Positions 44,555 to 53,512 of a stretch of 64,000 bases of DNA are shown one piece after another. This DNA is from Bacteroides fragilis. GTDB lineage: Bacteria; Bacteroidota; Bacteroidia; Bacteroidales; Bacteroidaceae. The stretch spans positions 1,054,001 to 1,118,000 of the forward strand of contig NZ_CP018937.1 in NCBI RefSeq assembly GCF_002849695.1. Reading direction: 5' to 3'. A model generated the notes under the pieces. That model was not told the origin of the DNA. It ran no database searches and worked only from the letters and a program-made list of their open reading frames with translations. How positions within the stretch are numbered: position 1 is the first letter of the stretch; each line of letters starts with the position of its first letter. The position numbers were made by a program, and so were the translations under genes.

Positions 44555-45826
44555 ATGAACCTGATGATGATACTCCGCCAGTTGTGGAACCAGCGTGCTG
44601 CCAATGGATGGATTCTGGGAGAACTGGTGGTTGTGACTTATTTTTTATGGGGAGTAGTCGACCCTGTGTACGTATTATTATCCGATAAGGCATTGCCCGA
44701 TCATTATGATCTTACCGATACTTACCTGCTCAGTATAGGTGAATATTCAACTAACCATACCAAATATAAACCGGAGATGGCTTCCGATTCGCTGAAACGT
44801 ATTGACTTTATGCGCATCGTAGATCAGGTGCGCCGCTATCCGGGTGTTTCTAATGTGACTGTCAGCCTTTTTAATTCTTATCCGCAAAGCGGGGGCTGGA
44901 ACGGAGGACAGGTTTTCAATGATACGATCCTTGCATATTCACAGCAGATGACCTTCCTTTCCGGAACCGACTATTTTGGAGTTTTCCGTATACACGATGC
45001 ACGGACAGGGCAAATTCCTCCGGTACTTGCGGAAGGAGAACAGGGGATCTACCTGACTCCTGATCTCGCAGAGAAGTTGTTCGGCGAGAAATATCCGCAA
45101 AATAAATGGGTGCATTGGGGAGATACGACCCGTAAGTTTCCGTTGACCGCTATAATCGCCCCCGTACAGATAAGAAGTAATAACCAACCCGGTCCTCTGA
45201 TATTCAAGACTACTTCTGAATTGAAACATCTTCCGGGCAGAGTGCGGATTTGTTTCCGGGTGCGTGATGGACTCGCTTCACCTGTTTTCACTGAGACATT
45301 TAAACGTGAAATGCGTCCCCGAATGCAGATTGGGAACTATTATCTGGCATCGCTTACGGATTTCAGGACGGAAAGTAAAAATTTTGAGTATTATATGGGA
45401 ACTACGGGGACTATCCGGTTGCAGACCATTCTCGCTTTATTTTTTCTGTTGTGTGTCTTTTTGGGGATGGGGGGTACCTTTTGGCTGCGTTGCAATGCCC
45501 GCCGGGAGGAAATAGGGCTCTATATGGCAATGGGGTCTAACCGCCACCGATTGATCCGGCAGTTTCTTTTTGAAGCCTGGTGGATGGTGACTATCGCATT
45601 TGTAGTAGGAGCATTGGTACAACTTCAAATAGTATATCTGAATGGCTTTGCTTTCCCGCCGGATAATCCGAACCCGGATTATATACAGAATCGTCCGGTG
45701 TTGCACTTCCTTATTGTATCGGTTATTTCGTATGTTCTGATTCTGGGAGTTTCGTTTGTGGCAACTTATATTCCGGTTTCAAAAGCAGCACGGATGAATC
45801 CTGCGGATGCTTTGCGGGACGAGTAA
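44555..45826 (+). CDS. MacB/FtsX-type ABC permease, type B of pair 4
   Basis: 423 residues. Start MNLMMILRQLWNQRAANGWI, TM1 LGELVVVTYFLWGVVDPVYVLL. The periplasmic domain is divergent from pairs 2-3 (NSYPQSGGWNGGQ spot as in pair 1 and 5). FtsX loop RCNARREEIGLYMAMGSNRHRL; end ARMNPADALRDE. It is the last gene of the first permease operon; the palindromic element at 45852-45927 follows. Confidence 0.9.
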   Translation: MNLMMILRQLWNQRAANGWILGELVVVTYFLWGVVDPVYVLLSDKALPDHYDLTDTYLLSIGEYSTNHTKYKPEMASDSLKRIDFMRIVDQVRRYPGVSNVTVSLFNSYPQSGGWNGGQVFNDTILAYSQQMTFLSGTDYFGVFRIHDARTGQIPPVLAEGEQGIYLTPDLAEKLFGEKYPQNKWVHWGDTTRKFPLTAIIAPVQIRSNNQPGPLIFKTTSELKHLPGRVRICFRVRDGLASPVFTETFKREMRPRMQIGNYYLASLTDFRTESKNFEYYMGTTGTIRLQTILALFFLLCVFLGMGGTFWLRCNARREEIGLYMAMGSNRHRLIRQFLFEAWWMVTIAFVVGALVQLQIVYLNGFAFPPDNPNPDYIQNRPVLHFLIVSVISYVLILGVSFVATYIPVSKAARMNPADALRDE

Positions 45827-45851
45827 CCGGATTGGTCGGCAAATACCTCTA

Positions 45852-45927
45852 CCACAGAGGAGACATGAAGTAACACAGATTATTTATATTTTAAATTTTC
45901 CTCTGTGTTTCTCTGTGTTCTCTGTGG
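45852..45927. terminator. ACAGAG-rich palindrome between convergent genes
   Basis: CCACAGAG (45852-45859) pairs with CTCTGTGG (45920-45927), and AACACAGA (45872-45879) can pair with TCTGTGTT copies near 45902-45919. Same repeat family as 8161-8238. Probably terminates both the permease operon and the AraC genes. A lone half copy (CACCGCAGAGAACACAG) is at 33872-33888. Confidence 0.55.
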
Positions 45928-45989
45928 TGAGTTTTGACACATTTACATGATTTCAAAGAACTTTGGACGGTATATAACTTTTTTAAATA

Positions 45990-46901
45990 TCAGTTCTGCG
46001 AATATCTGTATTCGTTGGGCGTTACTCCCGTAATTTTCTTGAAAAACAAGCAGAATAACTGCGTGTTAGAAAATCCCAGTTGACCGGCTATTGCTTTGAT
46101 TGTATTCTCTTTATCAAGTAGCATTCTCTTTGCGGTTTCCATTCTTTTTAACTGGAAGAACTCCGGTAAGGTTTTACCGGTTTCAAACGTGAGTAAATCT
46201 TCAAAATAGGCAACGGAGAGCTTTAAATTTTCAGCACAATATGCGGAGGTAGGCGGACCTTCCCACTTTAGCTTACCGGAATAAATATAATCATCCAATA
46301 AACGGTCCGTTTTGTCGAGCAGCACTTTATTCTTGTTCTCCCTGGTGATAAACTGCCGTTCGTAGAACCGGGTACAATAATCCAACAATAGTTCGATGTA
46401 TCGTGAAATCAGTGTTTGGCTATGGCGGTCTATCGGGTGATGTAATTCCTCGTCCATTTCCCGTAGGCATTCTATAATCTTATCCTTTTCGCGTTGGGAC
46501 AGATGTAAAGCCTCTTCTTTCCGGTAGAAAAAGAAAGTATATTCTTGAATGGTTTTTTCAAGTGTGGTACCATAAAGCAGATCGGGATGGAAAGCCAGTA
46601 ACCATCCCTGCTGTGGGAGTACTCTGTTTTTGTGGATGTCGAAGGTTTGTTCCGGAGGGAGGAAAACCATTGTCGCATTGGAATAGTCATAAGCTTTGCG
46701 TCCGCAACAACAGCAGTCCTCTATGTCGTTCTCCATCAACAGTATTGTGTAAAAATCGAATTTAATGCTGTGCTGTTCCACATTCGTATGGTCCAGACGG
46801 ATAATGCTTGCCTGTGGATGCAGCGTCTTGCATCCCAGGCAGCGGTTGCATTGATGCACCGTTTTGATATCTAATGTTTCTTTACCGGAAGAGGCCATCA
46901 T
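45990..46901 (-). CDS. AraC family regulator (second of a tandem pair)
   Basis: 303 residues. The sensing domain (about 1-170) has an unusual run of Cys (CNRCLGCK near 18-25, DCCCCGRKAYDY near 58-69), which could bind a metal or sense redox state. The C-terminal HTH (about 205-300) has KLSVAYFEDLLTFETGKTLPEFFQLKR and IKAIAGQLGFSNTQLFCLFFKKITGVTPNEYR. It overlaps the other AraC gene by 4 bp (ATGA) and is a divergent paralog of it. Confidence 0.88.
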   Translation of the reverse strand: MMASSGKETLDIKTVHQCNRCLGCKTLHPQASIIRLDHTNVEQHSIKFDFYTILLMENDIEDCCCCGRKAYDYSNATMVFLPPEQTFDIHKNRVLPQQGWLLAFHPDLLYGTTLEKTIQEYTFFFYRKEEALHLSQREKDKIIECLREMDEELHHPIDRHSQTLISRYIELLLDYCTRFYERQFITRENKNKVLLDKTDRLLDDYIYSGKLKWEGPPTSAYCAENLKLSVAYFEDLLTFETGKTLPEFFQLKRMETAKRMLLDKENTIKAIAGQLGFSNTQLFCLFFKKITGVTPNEYRYSQN

Positions 46902-47797
46902 ACTTGAATTATCCTGTATTCTGTCGGGGTACAGCCAACATTCTTTTTAAATATGCGTGTGAAATGTTGTGGGTATTGGAATCCCAGTTCATATGCAATC
47001 TCACTGACTGTTTTTTCTGAAGCCAATATCTTTTCTTTGGCTACATTTATTATTTTACCCTGGATGTATTCCTGAGCAGTCTTACCCGTTTCCTTTTTAA
47101 CCAGGTCGCCGAAATAGTTGGAAGACAAGTTTACCTTATCTGCAAAATATTTCACTGTGGGTAATCCTTCGGTTTGCGACTGCTCACTTTGGAAGTAGAG
47201 ATCCAATAGTTCTTCGAACTTCACCAGTACGTCCTTGTTCACTTTTGAACGTGTGACGAACTGCCGTTCATAGAAACGCATGCAATAGTCCAATAATAAT
47301 TCGATATTTCTTGAAATCAGGCGTTTGCTGTGCTTGTCTATCGGACGTGATAATTCCAACTGGACTTTATCCAGGCAATCCTGAAAGATCTTTTTCTCTT
47401 CGTCCGAAAGATGAAGAGCTTCATTTGAAGCGTATGAAAAGAATGAATACTGTTTGATTTCCTGTCCCAAAGATGTGCCGCGTATCAAGTCGGGATGAAA
47501 TAATATACCGTGTGACTTCGGACGTATCCCGTCAGTCACCTTTACCTCTACTACCTGTCCGGGGGCAAAACTTGTTACTGTGCCTTCCTGATAGTCATAC
47601 ATCTGCCGTCCGTAGCGTAGATCGCCGCACTTTGTTTGTTTCAGAAACAAAGCGTACAGTCCGTAGTTGAGGGTGAAGTGTGTGGGGAACAACGTGGCTT
47701 TCGACAAGTCGACTACTGTCACCAAAGGGTGCAATGTTTCGAGACCGTACATCTGGTTATACTGGTCTACCGAATTGAGCTTAATTACTTCTTCCAT
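46898..47797 (-). CDS. AraC family regulator (first of a tandem pair)
   Basis: 299 residues. N-terminal cupin-like domain, with LSDEEKKIFQDCLDKVQLELSRPIDKHSKRLISRNIELLLDYCMRFYERQFVTR in the middle, a block also present in its neighbour. HTH (about 200-295) with KYFADKVNLSSNYFGDLVKKETGKT and VSEIAYELGFQYPQHFTRIFKKNVGCTPTEYR. Divergent from the cupin-CMD gene at 47978; the direct repeat at 47890-47919 is a probable target. Confidence 0.9.
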   Translation of the reverse strand: MEEVIKLNSVDQYNQMYGLETLHPLVTVVDLSKATLFPTHFTLNYGLYALFLKQTKCGDLRYGRQMYDYQEGTVTSFAPGQVVEVKVTDGIRPKSHGILFHPDLIRGTSLGQEIKQYSFFSYASNEALHLSDEEKKIFQDCLDKVQLELSRPIDKHSKRLISRNIELLLDYCMRFYERQFVTRSKVNKDVLVKFEELLDLYFQSEQSQTEGLPTVKYFADKVNLSSNYFGDLVKKETGKTAQEYIQGKIINVAKEKILASEKTVSEIAYELGFQYPQHFTRIFKKNVGCTPTEYRIIQV

Positions 47798-47889
47798 AGG
47801 GCATATTGTTATTTATCTGTGACAAATGTAGGGATTTTCATCATATGTAGTATGAGTTGGAGGAATAAAACCGGAATAGGGGTAAGAAT

Positions 47890-47919
47890 ATCCGTAATTG
47901 AGGTAATTACATCCGTAAT
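47890..47919 (+). promoter_or_regulatory. Direct repeat ATCCGTAAT x2, likely AraC-type operator
   Basis: ATCCGTAAT at 47890-47898 and 47911-47919, 21 bp apart (two helical turns), ending about 30 bp before the -7 element TAAATTTG (47950-47957). There is no TTTG -33 box there, as expected for an activator-dependent promoter. Confidence 0.6.
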
Positions 47920-47949
47920 CCGGGTATACGATGAGAACGGAAAGGTGCC

Positions 47950-47957
47950 TAAATTTG
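47950..47957 (+). promoter_or_regulatory. -7 element for the cupin-CMD gene
   Basis: TAAATTTG fits TAnnTTTG and lies 20 bp before the ATG at 47978, with the AraC-type repeats upstream. Confidence 0.5.
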
Positions 47958-47977
47958 CATCATAAATTTATAATCTT

Positions 47978-49243
47978 ATGAAAATGAAACATTTTATATG
48001 GGCATCGGCAATGATAACGTTGCTGTGCTATACCACAAATTCTTTAAAAGCACAGAATATGAAAAAAGAAGAAGTTCTCCAAAATCCGAGTGTATTTCCC
48101 ATAGGAGATGCAAACGTGCAATATGCGAAGTTTTTTATAGGGCAGTCCTATCTGGCACGCTTGACGCAGAATGATGAATTGAATTGCCCTGTCAGCAATG
48201 TGACTTTCGAACCCGGATGCCGTAACAATTGGCACAGTCATACGGGCGGACAAATCCTGATAGCTGTCGGAGGAAGAGGGTATTATCAGGAAAAAGGGAA
48301 AAATGCCCGTCTGTTACTGCCCGGAGATGTAGTGGAGATAGCTCCGGATGTAGTGCATTGGCATGGAGCCGCCCCTGACAGTTGGTTTTCGCATCTGGCC
48401 ATCGAATGTAATCCTGAAACCAACCAAAATACTTGGTTGGAACCTGTAGATGATCAGGCATACGCTGAGGCAACTTCCCCCCAAGGGATAGCTGCAACGA
48501 GTGTTTCCCGCAATGGCACGACGAGGTTTATCAATCTCGGAAACAACCTTGCACAGACCGATCCCGAACTGGAGGAAATATTCACTAATTTTGCTTTTGG
48601 CGAAACACAGCAATATGGTGATTTGGATACTCGTATGCGGATTTTGGTTACAATGGCTTCCACCATTGCCATGAGTACTGCGGGAGAGTATCAAAAAACA
48701 CTCCAGGCCGCTTTTGTCAACGGAGTTACCCCGCTTGAAATAAAAGAAGTGCTTTATCATGCCGTTCCTTATGTGGGTATGGCAAAGGTTGCGGAATTGA
48801 TTTCTATAGCCAATGGATTCTTGTCGTCAAAAGGAGTGAAGTTGCCTTTGGAGCCACAGGCGGTGATAACTTCCGAAAACCGTATGGAGAAGGGACTTGC
48901 TTTGCAGAAATCCATTTTTGGCGAACGAATAGACAAAATGTATGAAACCGCACCCCAAGGACAATTGCATTTTCAGGAATATCTTTCCGCCAACTGTTTC
49001 GGTGATTATCAAACGCGTCCGGTTCTGGATGTAAAAACGCGTGAAATGTTAACTTTTGCCATCCTTGTGTCACTTGGTGGCTGTGAGGCGCAGGTCAAAG
49101 GCCATATTCAAGGCAATATAAATGTTGGCAATGATAAATCTGTGTTGCTGACTGTCATTACTCAATTGTTGCCCTACATTGGTTATCCGCGTACACTCAA
49201 TGCATTGGCTTGCTTAAATGAGATTGTTCCGGAGGATAAGTAA
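47978..49243 (+). CDS. Secreted cupin plus double carboxymuconolactone decarboxylase-like protein
   Basis: 421 residues. Signal peptide about 1-25 (to LKAQ). Cupin domain about 55-150 with metal ligands in NWHSHTGGQILIAVGGRGYYQE and PDVVHWHGAAPDSWFSHLAIE. Two CMD/AhpD-like domains follow (about 200-290 and 315-415). The CxxC pair of AhpD-type peroxidase partners is absent, so peroxidase chemistry is not supported. It could be a periplasmic quinone or aldehyde-modifying enzyme; the real substrate is unknown. It is divergent from two AraC genes that probably control it, and it sits inside the sigma-54 exporter region without sharing its promoters. Confidence 0.85.
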   Translation: MKMKHFIWASAMITLLCYTTNSLKAQNMKKEEVLQNPSVFPIGDANVQYAKFFIGQSYLARLTQNDELNCPVSNVTFEPGCRNNWHSHTGGQILIAVGGRGYYQEKGKNARLLLPGDVVEIAPDVVHWHGAAPDSWFSHLAIECNPETNQNTWLEPVDDQAYAEATSPQGIAATSVSRNGTTRFINLGNNLAQTDPELEEIFTNFAFGETQQYGDLDTRMRILVTMASTIAMSTAGEYQKTLQAAFVNGVTPLEIKEVLYHAVPYVGMAKVAELISIANGFLSSKGVKLPLEPQAVITSENRMEKGLALQKSIFGERIDKMYETAPQGQLHFQEYLSANCFGDYQTRPVLDVKTREMLTFAILVSLGGCEAQVKGHIQGNINVGNDKSVLLTVITQLLPYIGYPRTLNALACLNEIVPEDK

Positions 49244-49250
49244 ATCAGGC

Positions 49251-49285
49251 AGTTCGTTAACGGGCAGTATGTTCATTATCGGACA
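49251..49285 (+). promoter_or_regulatory. Tandem activator sites upstream of ATPase 1
   Basis: TGTTCATTATCGGACA (49270-49285) is identical to the site before hlyD. AGTTCGTTAACGGGCA (49251-49266) matches it at 12 of 16 positions and starts exactly 19 bp earlier. Confidence 0.78.
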
Positions 49286-49330
49286 TCCTTCTGTTAGTTT
49301 AATGTGCAATTTATGAGGATGTTATTCTTT

Positions 49331-49345
49331 TGGCATACCATTTGA
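49331..49345 (+). promoter_or_regulatory. Sigma-54 promoter of ATPase 1 operon
   Basis: TGGCATACCATTTGA has the -24 TGGCA and -12 TTG at the right spacing. It starts 61 bp after the activator site start, the same as in the ATPase 2 unit. Confidence 0.78.
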
Positions 49346-49405
49346 CATGTCTTGTTCATATAAGCCAAAATGGAACAAAACGAATCATCTAAATAAATTA
49401 AAGTT

Positions 49406-50071
49406 ATGATTACATTAACTTCTCTCTCAAAAATCTATCGTACAAACGAGATTGAAACAGTAGCTCTCGAGAATGTGAACCTGAAAGTGGATCGCGGTGA
49501 ATTTCTTAGCATAATGGGACCTTCCGGTTGTGGCAAATCGACTCTATTAAATATTATGGGGTTGCTGGATGCGCCTACAACCGGAACAATCGAAATAAAC
49601 GGCACACACACGGAAGGGATGAAGGATAAAGAACTGGCTGCCTTCCGTAATAAAACGCTTGGTTTTGTGTTCCAGTCATTCCATCTGATCAATTCTCTTA
49701 ATGTATTGGACAATGTAGAGCTTCCCTTATTATATCGTCGTATAGGCTCTTCCGAACGTCGGAAACAGGCTCAGGAGGTGCTTGGGAAAGTTGGTTTGAC
49801 TCACCGTATGCGGCATTTCCCCACACAGCTTTCCGGTGGTCAGTGCCAGCGCGTAGCCATTGCCCGTGCTATTATCGGTAATCCGGAGATTATCCTTGCT
49901 GATGAGCCTACCGGTAACCTGGACTCCAAGATGGGGGCTGAGGTAATGGAGTTGCTTCACCGGTTAAATAAAGAAGACGGACGTACCATTGTGATGGTAA
50001 CCCATAACGAGGAACAGGCCAAACAGACTTCACGCACTATTCGGTTCTTTGACGGACGGCAAGTGCAATAA
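49406..50071 (+). CDS. MacB-type ABC transporter ATPase 1
   Basis: 221 residues. Walker A GPSGCGKST (about 39-47), Q-loop FVFQSFHLI, signature LSGGQCQR, Walker B IILADEPTGNLD, H-loop MVTHNEE. Belongs to the MacB/LolD/FtsE type that energises FtsX-fold permeases. First gene of an operon with the pair 5 permeases (44 bp later). Almost identical in protein to ATPase 2 at 52808. Confidence 0.95.
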   Translation: MITLTSLSKIYRTNEIETVALENVNLKVDRGEFLSIMGPSGCGKSTLLNIMGLLDAPTTGTIEINGTHTEGMKDKELAAFRNKTLGFVFQSFHLINSLNVLDNVELPLLYRRIGSSERRKQAQEVLGKVGLTHRMRHFPTQLSGGQCQRVAIARAIIGNPEIILADEPTGNLDSKMGAEVMELLHRLNKEDGRTIVMVTHNEEQAKQTSRTIRFFDGRQVQ

Positions 50072-50115
50072 TAGGTGTCGAAGATAATTAGATCGGCTTT
50101 ATAAAAATCTGAACT

Positions 50116-51390
50116 ATGATTAAGCAATACTTAAAGCAATCGCTTGTTCTTTTACAGCAAAATAGGCTATTGAGTTCTATTGCCATTATCGGTACGGCAT
50201 TAGCTATCGCTATGATCATGTGTATTGTATTGATTTATCAGGTAAGAACTGCCAATTACGAACCGGAGATCAATCGTGACCGAACTCTATCAGTTGAAAT
50301 GTCTATAGCCCAGAAAATAGAAGATAAAGGATGGAATATAGGTAATATGTTGTCACTGCGTACCATTAAAGAGTGCTTCTATCCGATGACTACTGCAGAG
50401 GCAGTAAGTGCCGTACATTACAGTATGACCTCTCTGGCAGCTACTCCTGACGGAACTCAGGAAGTGAAATGTACAGTTAGTTATACGGATGATGCATTTT
50501 GGCGCGTATTTGGTTTTCGCTTTTTGCATGGCAAGCCCTATGGGCAAGAGTTTGTGTCCGGTGAGAAGAAGTTGGTGGTGACTCGTTCGTTGGCTCGCCG
50601 CTTGTTTGGTACAGATGATGTGGTGGGGCGTACAGTTTCATTGGGTTTTGTCGACTATACTGTCTGTGGGGTAGTGGCGGATGTGTCGGTACTTGCCGAG
50701 GCCGCTTATGCTGAAGCTTGGGCTCCCTATACTGCGTTGGCGGATTATGAGAGAAGTGTCAGCGATGGTTTGCAGGGTGGATATTCGTGCCATATTCTGG
50801 CATCTCGAGGAGCTGATCTGGATACAGTTCGTGCCGAAGCACAACGGAATGTAGATCGGATGAACGCCAATCAGAAAGAATTTAAGTTGCTGCTCGGCGG
50901 TGCTCCCGATACCCGTCTAATGGCTTTGGCCCGGGATAATCCGTTTGATAATCCGGATACATCACGGTTGGTGATTATTTACATTTTGGTGATTGTCATT
51001 CTGTTGTTGGTACCTGCCATCAATCTGAGCGGAATCACACTTTCACGTATGCGGCGGCGTATGGAGGAGATTGGAGTGCGGCGTGCTTTCGGTGCTACGC
51101 GTGGAGAACTTCTTCGACAAGTACTCGCCGAGAATCTTGTCATCACGTTGATAGGTGGTGCCTTAGGATTGATCTTCTCGTACATAGCTGTGCTTTGTAT
51201 GAGAGACTGGTTGCTTAATACTTCTATGTCGGGATATTACGGAGTGGACACTCAAGTGTCGGTGGGCATGGTCATTCACCCGTTTGTTTTTTTGTGTGCA
51301 TTGTTGTTTTGCCTGTTGATGAATTTGTTGAGTGCGGGTATTCCGGCAATTCGTGTATCTCGTGCTAACATTGTTAATGCCATTAAATAG
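50116..51390 (+). CDS. MacB/FtsX-type ABC permease, type A of pair 5
   Basis: 424 residues. Start MIKQYLKQSLVLLQQNRLLS, TM1 SIAIIGTALAIAMIMCIVLIY. The periplasmic domain has YTDDAFWRVFGFRFLHGKPY. FtsX loop RMRRRMEEIGVRRAFGATRGE; end IRVSRANIVNAIK. Closer to the pair 6 type A (RRAFGATRG loop) than to pairs 1-4. Confidence 0.9.
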   Translation: MIKQYLKQSLVLLQQNRLLSSIAIIGTALAIAMIMCIVLIYQVRTANYEPEINRDRTLSVEMSIAQKIEDKGWNIGNMLSLRTIKECFYPMTTAEAVSAVHYSMTSLAATPDGTQEVKCTVSYTDDAFWRVFGFRFLHGKPYGQEFVSGEKKLVVTRSLARRLFGTDDVVGRTVSLGFVDYTVCGVVADVSVLAEAAYAEAWAPYTALADYERSVSDGLQGGYSCHILASRGADLDTVRAEAQRNVDRMNANQKEFKLLLGGAPDTRLMALARDNPFDNPDTSRLVIIYILVIVILLLVPAINLSGITLSRMRRRMEEIGVRRAFGATRGELLRQVLAENLVITLIGGALGLIFSYIAVLCMRDWLLNTSMSGYYGVDTQVSVGMVIHPFVFLCALLFCLLMNLLSAGIPAIRVSRANIVNAIK

Positions 51391-51398
51391 AAGAAATC

Positions 51399-52646
51399 AT
51401 GATTAAACATTTATTGAAGCAGATATGGGCGCAACGTTCGGTCAACACATGGTTATGGATTGAATTGATTTTAGTTTCAGTTTGTCTGTTTTACGTGATG
51501 GATTACCTTTATGTAACGGGAAGGCTGTATACCATTCCGCTTGGTTTTGATACTGAGCATGTTTACAGGATAAAACTTGCTTCTATACCTCCTGATGGAA
51601 AAGAATATAAACCAGGTGATACGGATAGTTTGAAAATCGAACAGTGGTTTTCTATTCTGTCACGTATCAGGGCCTATCCGGGAGTAGTGGCTGTATCATT
51701 GAGTATCGGTTCGCATCCTTATAATCAGAATAGTTCTAATGGTGGAAAAGGAATAGATACTACTTGGGTACACGGATACACATATAAGGTATCGCCCGAC
51801 TATTTTCGAGTGTTCTGTGTTACGGATAAACAGGGGGAGACAGAGTCGCTTGTCGAGGCAGCTACTCAGGAAAATACGTGGATCGTTTCTGCTGAAACCG
51901 AACGTAAATTTGCCGAAAGCGGAATAGAAATATTAGGTAAAGGGATTAAGAATTGGGGTGAGACAGAACCGACAAATATTATCCGTGGCATTTGCAAGAC
52001 CATGCGTTTTGACGATTTTTTTCCGGTTTATCCTGCGTATATCGAGTGCTACTCGGAAGCAACTTTGTTAGGCTGGAGGGGAAATAATGTTGAGTTCTGT
52101 GCCCGTGTTCGTCCAGATGTGGATGGGGTGGACTTTTCATCCCGTTTCCGCAAAGACTTGAAGGAACAGCTTCGTACCGGTAATTTTTATCTTTTGGATA
52201 TAAGCTCTTTCAATGATCTCCGCGAGAACTATTATAGGAGTAACGGGAAGATAAATGATGTGAAAATCCGGATTGCCGCTTTGGGCTTCTTCTTACTGAA
52301 TATTCTGATGGGAGTGATCGGTACGTTTTGGATACGTACGCAACAGCGCCGTTCGGAGATGGGACTTAGGTTGGCTTTGGGATCTACCCGTGCAAATCTC
52401 AGAATTCTGTTGATTGGTGAAGGAATTCTTTTATTGGTATTAGCCATTGTTCCGTCTGCAGTTATTAATGCCAATCTTGCTATTATGGGGATACTGACCG
52501 ATACAATGCCTGCTACTGCCATGCGTTTTCTGGTTGTTCAATCCATTGTGTTCGTGTTGATAGTTATAATGATTGTTATAGGAGTTTGTTTACCCGCTCA
52601 TCAAGTCATGAAGATCGAGCCGGCGGAAGCATTACACGAGGAATAA
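51399..52646 (+). CDS. MacB/FtsX-type ABC permease, type B of pair 5
   Basis: 415 residues. Start MIKHLLKQIWAQRSVNTWLW, TM1 IELILVSVCLFYVMDYLYV. The periplasmic domain has SHPYNQNSSNGG, like the corresponding spot in other type B proteins. FtsX loop RTQQRRSEMGLRLALGSTRAN; end AHQVMKIEPAEALHEE. 8 bp after its partner. Confidence 0.9.
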   Translation: MIKHLLKQIWAQRSVNTWLWIELILVSVCLFYVMDYLYVTGRLYTIPLGFDTEHVYRIKLASIPPDGKEYKPGDTDSLKIEQWFSILSRIRAYPGVVAVSLSIGSHPYNQNSSNGGKGIDTTWVHGYTYKVSPDYFRVFCVTDKQGETESLVEAATQENTWIVSAETERKFAESGIEILGKGIKNWGETEPTNIIRGICKTMRFDDFFPVYPAYIECYSEATLLGWRGNNVEFCARVRPDVDGVDFSSRFRKDLKEQLRTGNFYLLDISSFNDLRENYYRSNGKINDVKIRIAALGFFLLNILMGVIGTFWIRTQQRRSEMGLRLALGSTRANLRILLIGEGILLLVLAIVPSAVINANLAIMGILTDTMPATAMRFLVVQSIVFVLIVIMIVIGVCLPAHQVMKIEPAEALHEE

Positions 52647-52670
52647 ACGTTCATTTTTGATAAGAAAGAG

Positions 52671-52714
52671 AGTTCATTTGTGGGCAGAGTGTTCATTATC
52701 GGACACTCTGCCCA
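52671..52714 (+). promoter_or_regulatory. Tandem activator sites upstream of ATPase 2
   Basis: TGTTCATTATCGGACA at 52690-52705 lies in a larger palindrome: TGGGCAGAGTGT (52681-52692) pairs with ACACTCTGCCCA (52703-52714). A degenerate copy AGTTCATTTGTGGGCA (52671-52686, 11 of 16) starts 19 bp earlier. Confidence 0.78.
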
Positions 52715-52750
52715 AATATTAAGTGGCTGTTTATAAGTGTATTAATTCTT

Positions 52751-52765
52751 TGGCATGTCATTTGA
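52751..52765 (+). promoter_or_regulatory. Sigma-54 promoter of ATPase 2 operon
   Basis: TGGCATGTCATTTGA; -24 and -12 elements as in the ATPase 1 promoter and 61 bp from the activator site start. Confidence 0.78.
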
Positions 52766-52807
52766 ACATGATCTTAATAAAAAGAAATAATTTAAAACCA
52801 TAAGTTT

Positions 52808-53473
52808 ATGATTACATTGACTTCTCTCTCGAAAATCTACCGTACGAACGAAATCGAAACAGTGGCTCTTGAAAATGTGAACCTAACAGTAGACCGTGGT
52901 GAGTTCCTGAGCATAATGGGACCTTCCGGTTGTGGTAAATCGACTTTGCTGAATATTATGGGGTTGCTGGATGCACCTACTACCGGAACCATAGAGATAA
53001 ACGGTACACACACTGAAGGCATGAAAGATAAGGAACTGGCAGCTTTCCGTAATAAGACACTTGGATTCGTATTCCAGTCGTTTCACCTGATTAATTCCCT
53101 GAATGTACTGGATAATGTGGAGCTTCCGTTACTGTATCGCCGTATGGGCTCTTCCGAACGTCGGAAACTGGCTCAGGAGGTGCTTGAGAAAGTCGGTTTG
53201 ACTCACCGTATGCGGCATTTCCCCACACAGCTTTCCGGTGGTCAGTGTCAGCGCGTTGCCATTGCCCGTGCCATTATCGGCAATCCAGAGATTATCCTTG
53301 CTGATGAACCTACCGGAAATCTGGACTCCAAGATGGGGGCTGAGGTAATGGAGTTGCTTCACCGGTTAAATAAAGAAGACGGACGTACCATTGTGATGGT
53401 GACCCATAACGAGGAGCAGGCCAAACAGACTTCACGCACCATTCGGTTCTTTGACGGACGGCAAGTACAATAA
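52808..53473 (+). CDS. MacB-type ABC transporter ATPase 2
   Basis: 221 residues; differs from ATPase 1 by only a handful of residues (for example Lys/Thr at about 27, Ile/Met at about 112, Gln/Leu, Gly/Glu). All catalytic motifs are intact (GPSGCGKST, LSGGQCQR, IILADEPTG). At DNA level the second half is nearly identical to ATPase 1, while the first half differs at many silent sites. It heads an operon with a DUF2807 gene and pair 6. Confidence 0.95.
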   Translation: MITLTSLSKIYRTNEIETVALENVNLTVDRGEFLSIMGPSGCGKSTLLNIMGLLDAPTTGTIEINGTHTEGMKDKELAAFRNKTLGFVFQSFHLINSLNVLDNVELPLLYRRMGSSERRKLAQEVLEKVGLTHRMRHFPTQLSGGQCQRVAIARAIIGNPEIILADEPTGNLDSKMGAEVMELLHRLNKEDGRTIVMVTHNEEQAKQTSRTIRFFDGRQVQ

Positions 53474-53512
53474 TAATCATAATACAGTCATTCATCTCAA
53501 AATTAGGAAACG

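Noticed and set aside
45860..45990. Sigma-54 promoter or activator site for the AraC and cupin-CMD genes
   Set aside because: No TGTTCATT-type palindrome and no TGGCA-N7-TTG element could be found near either start.
47978..49243. AhpD-type alkylhydroperoxidase
   Set aside because: The CxxC active-site pair is missing from both CMD domains.
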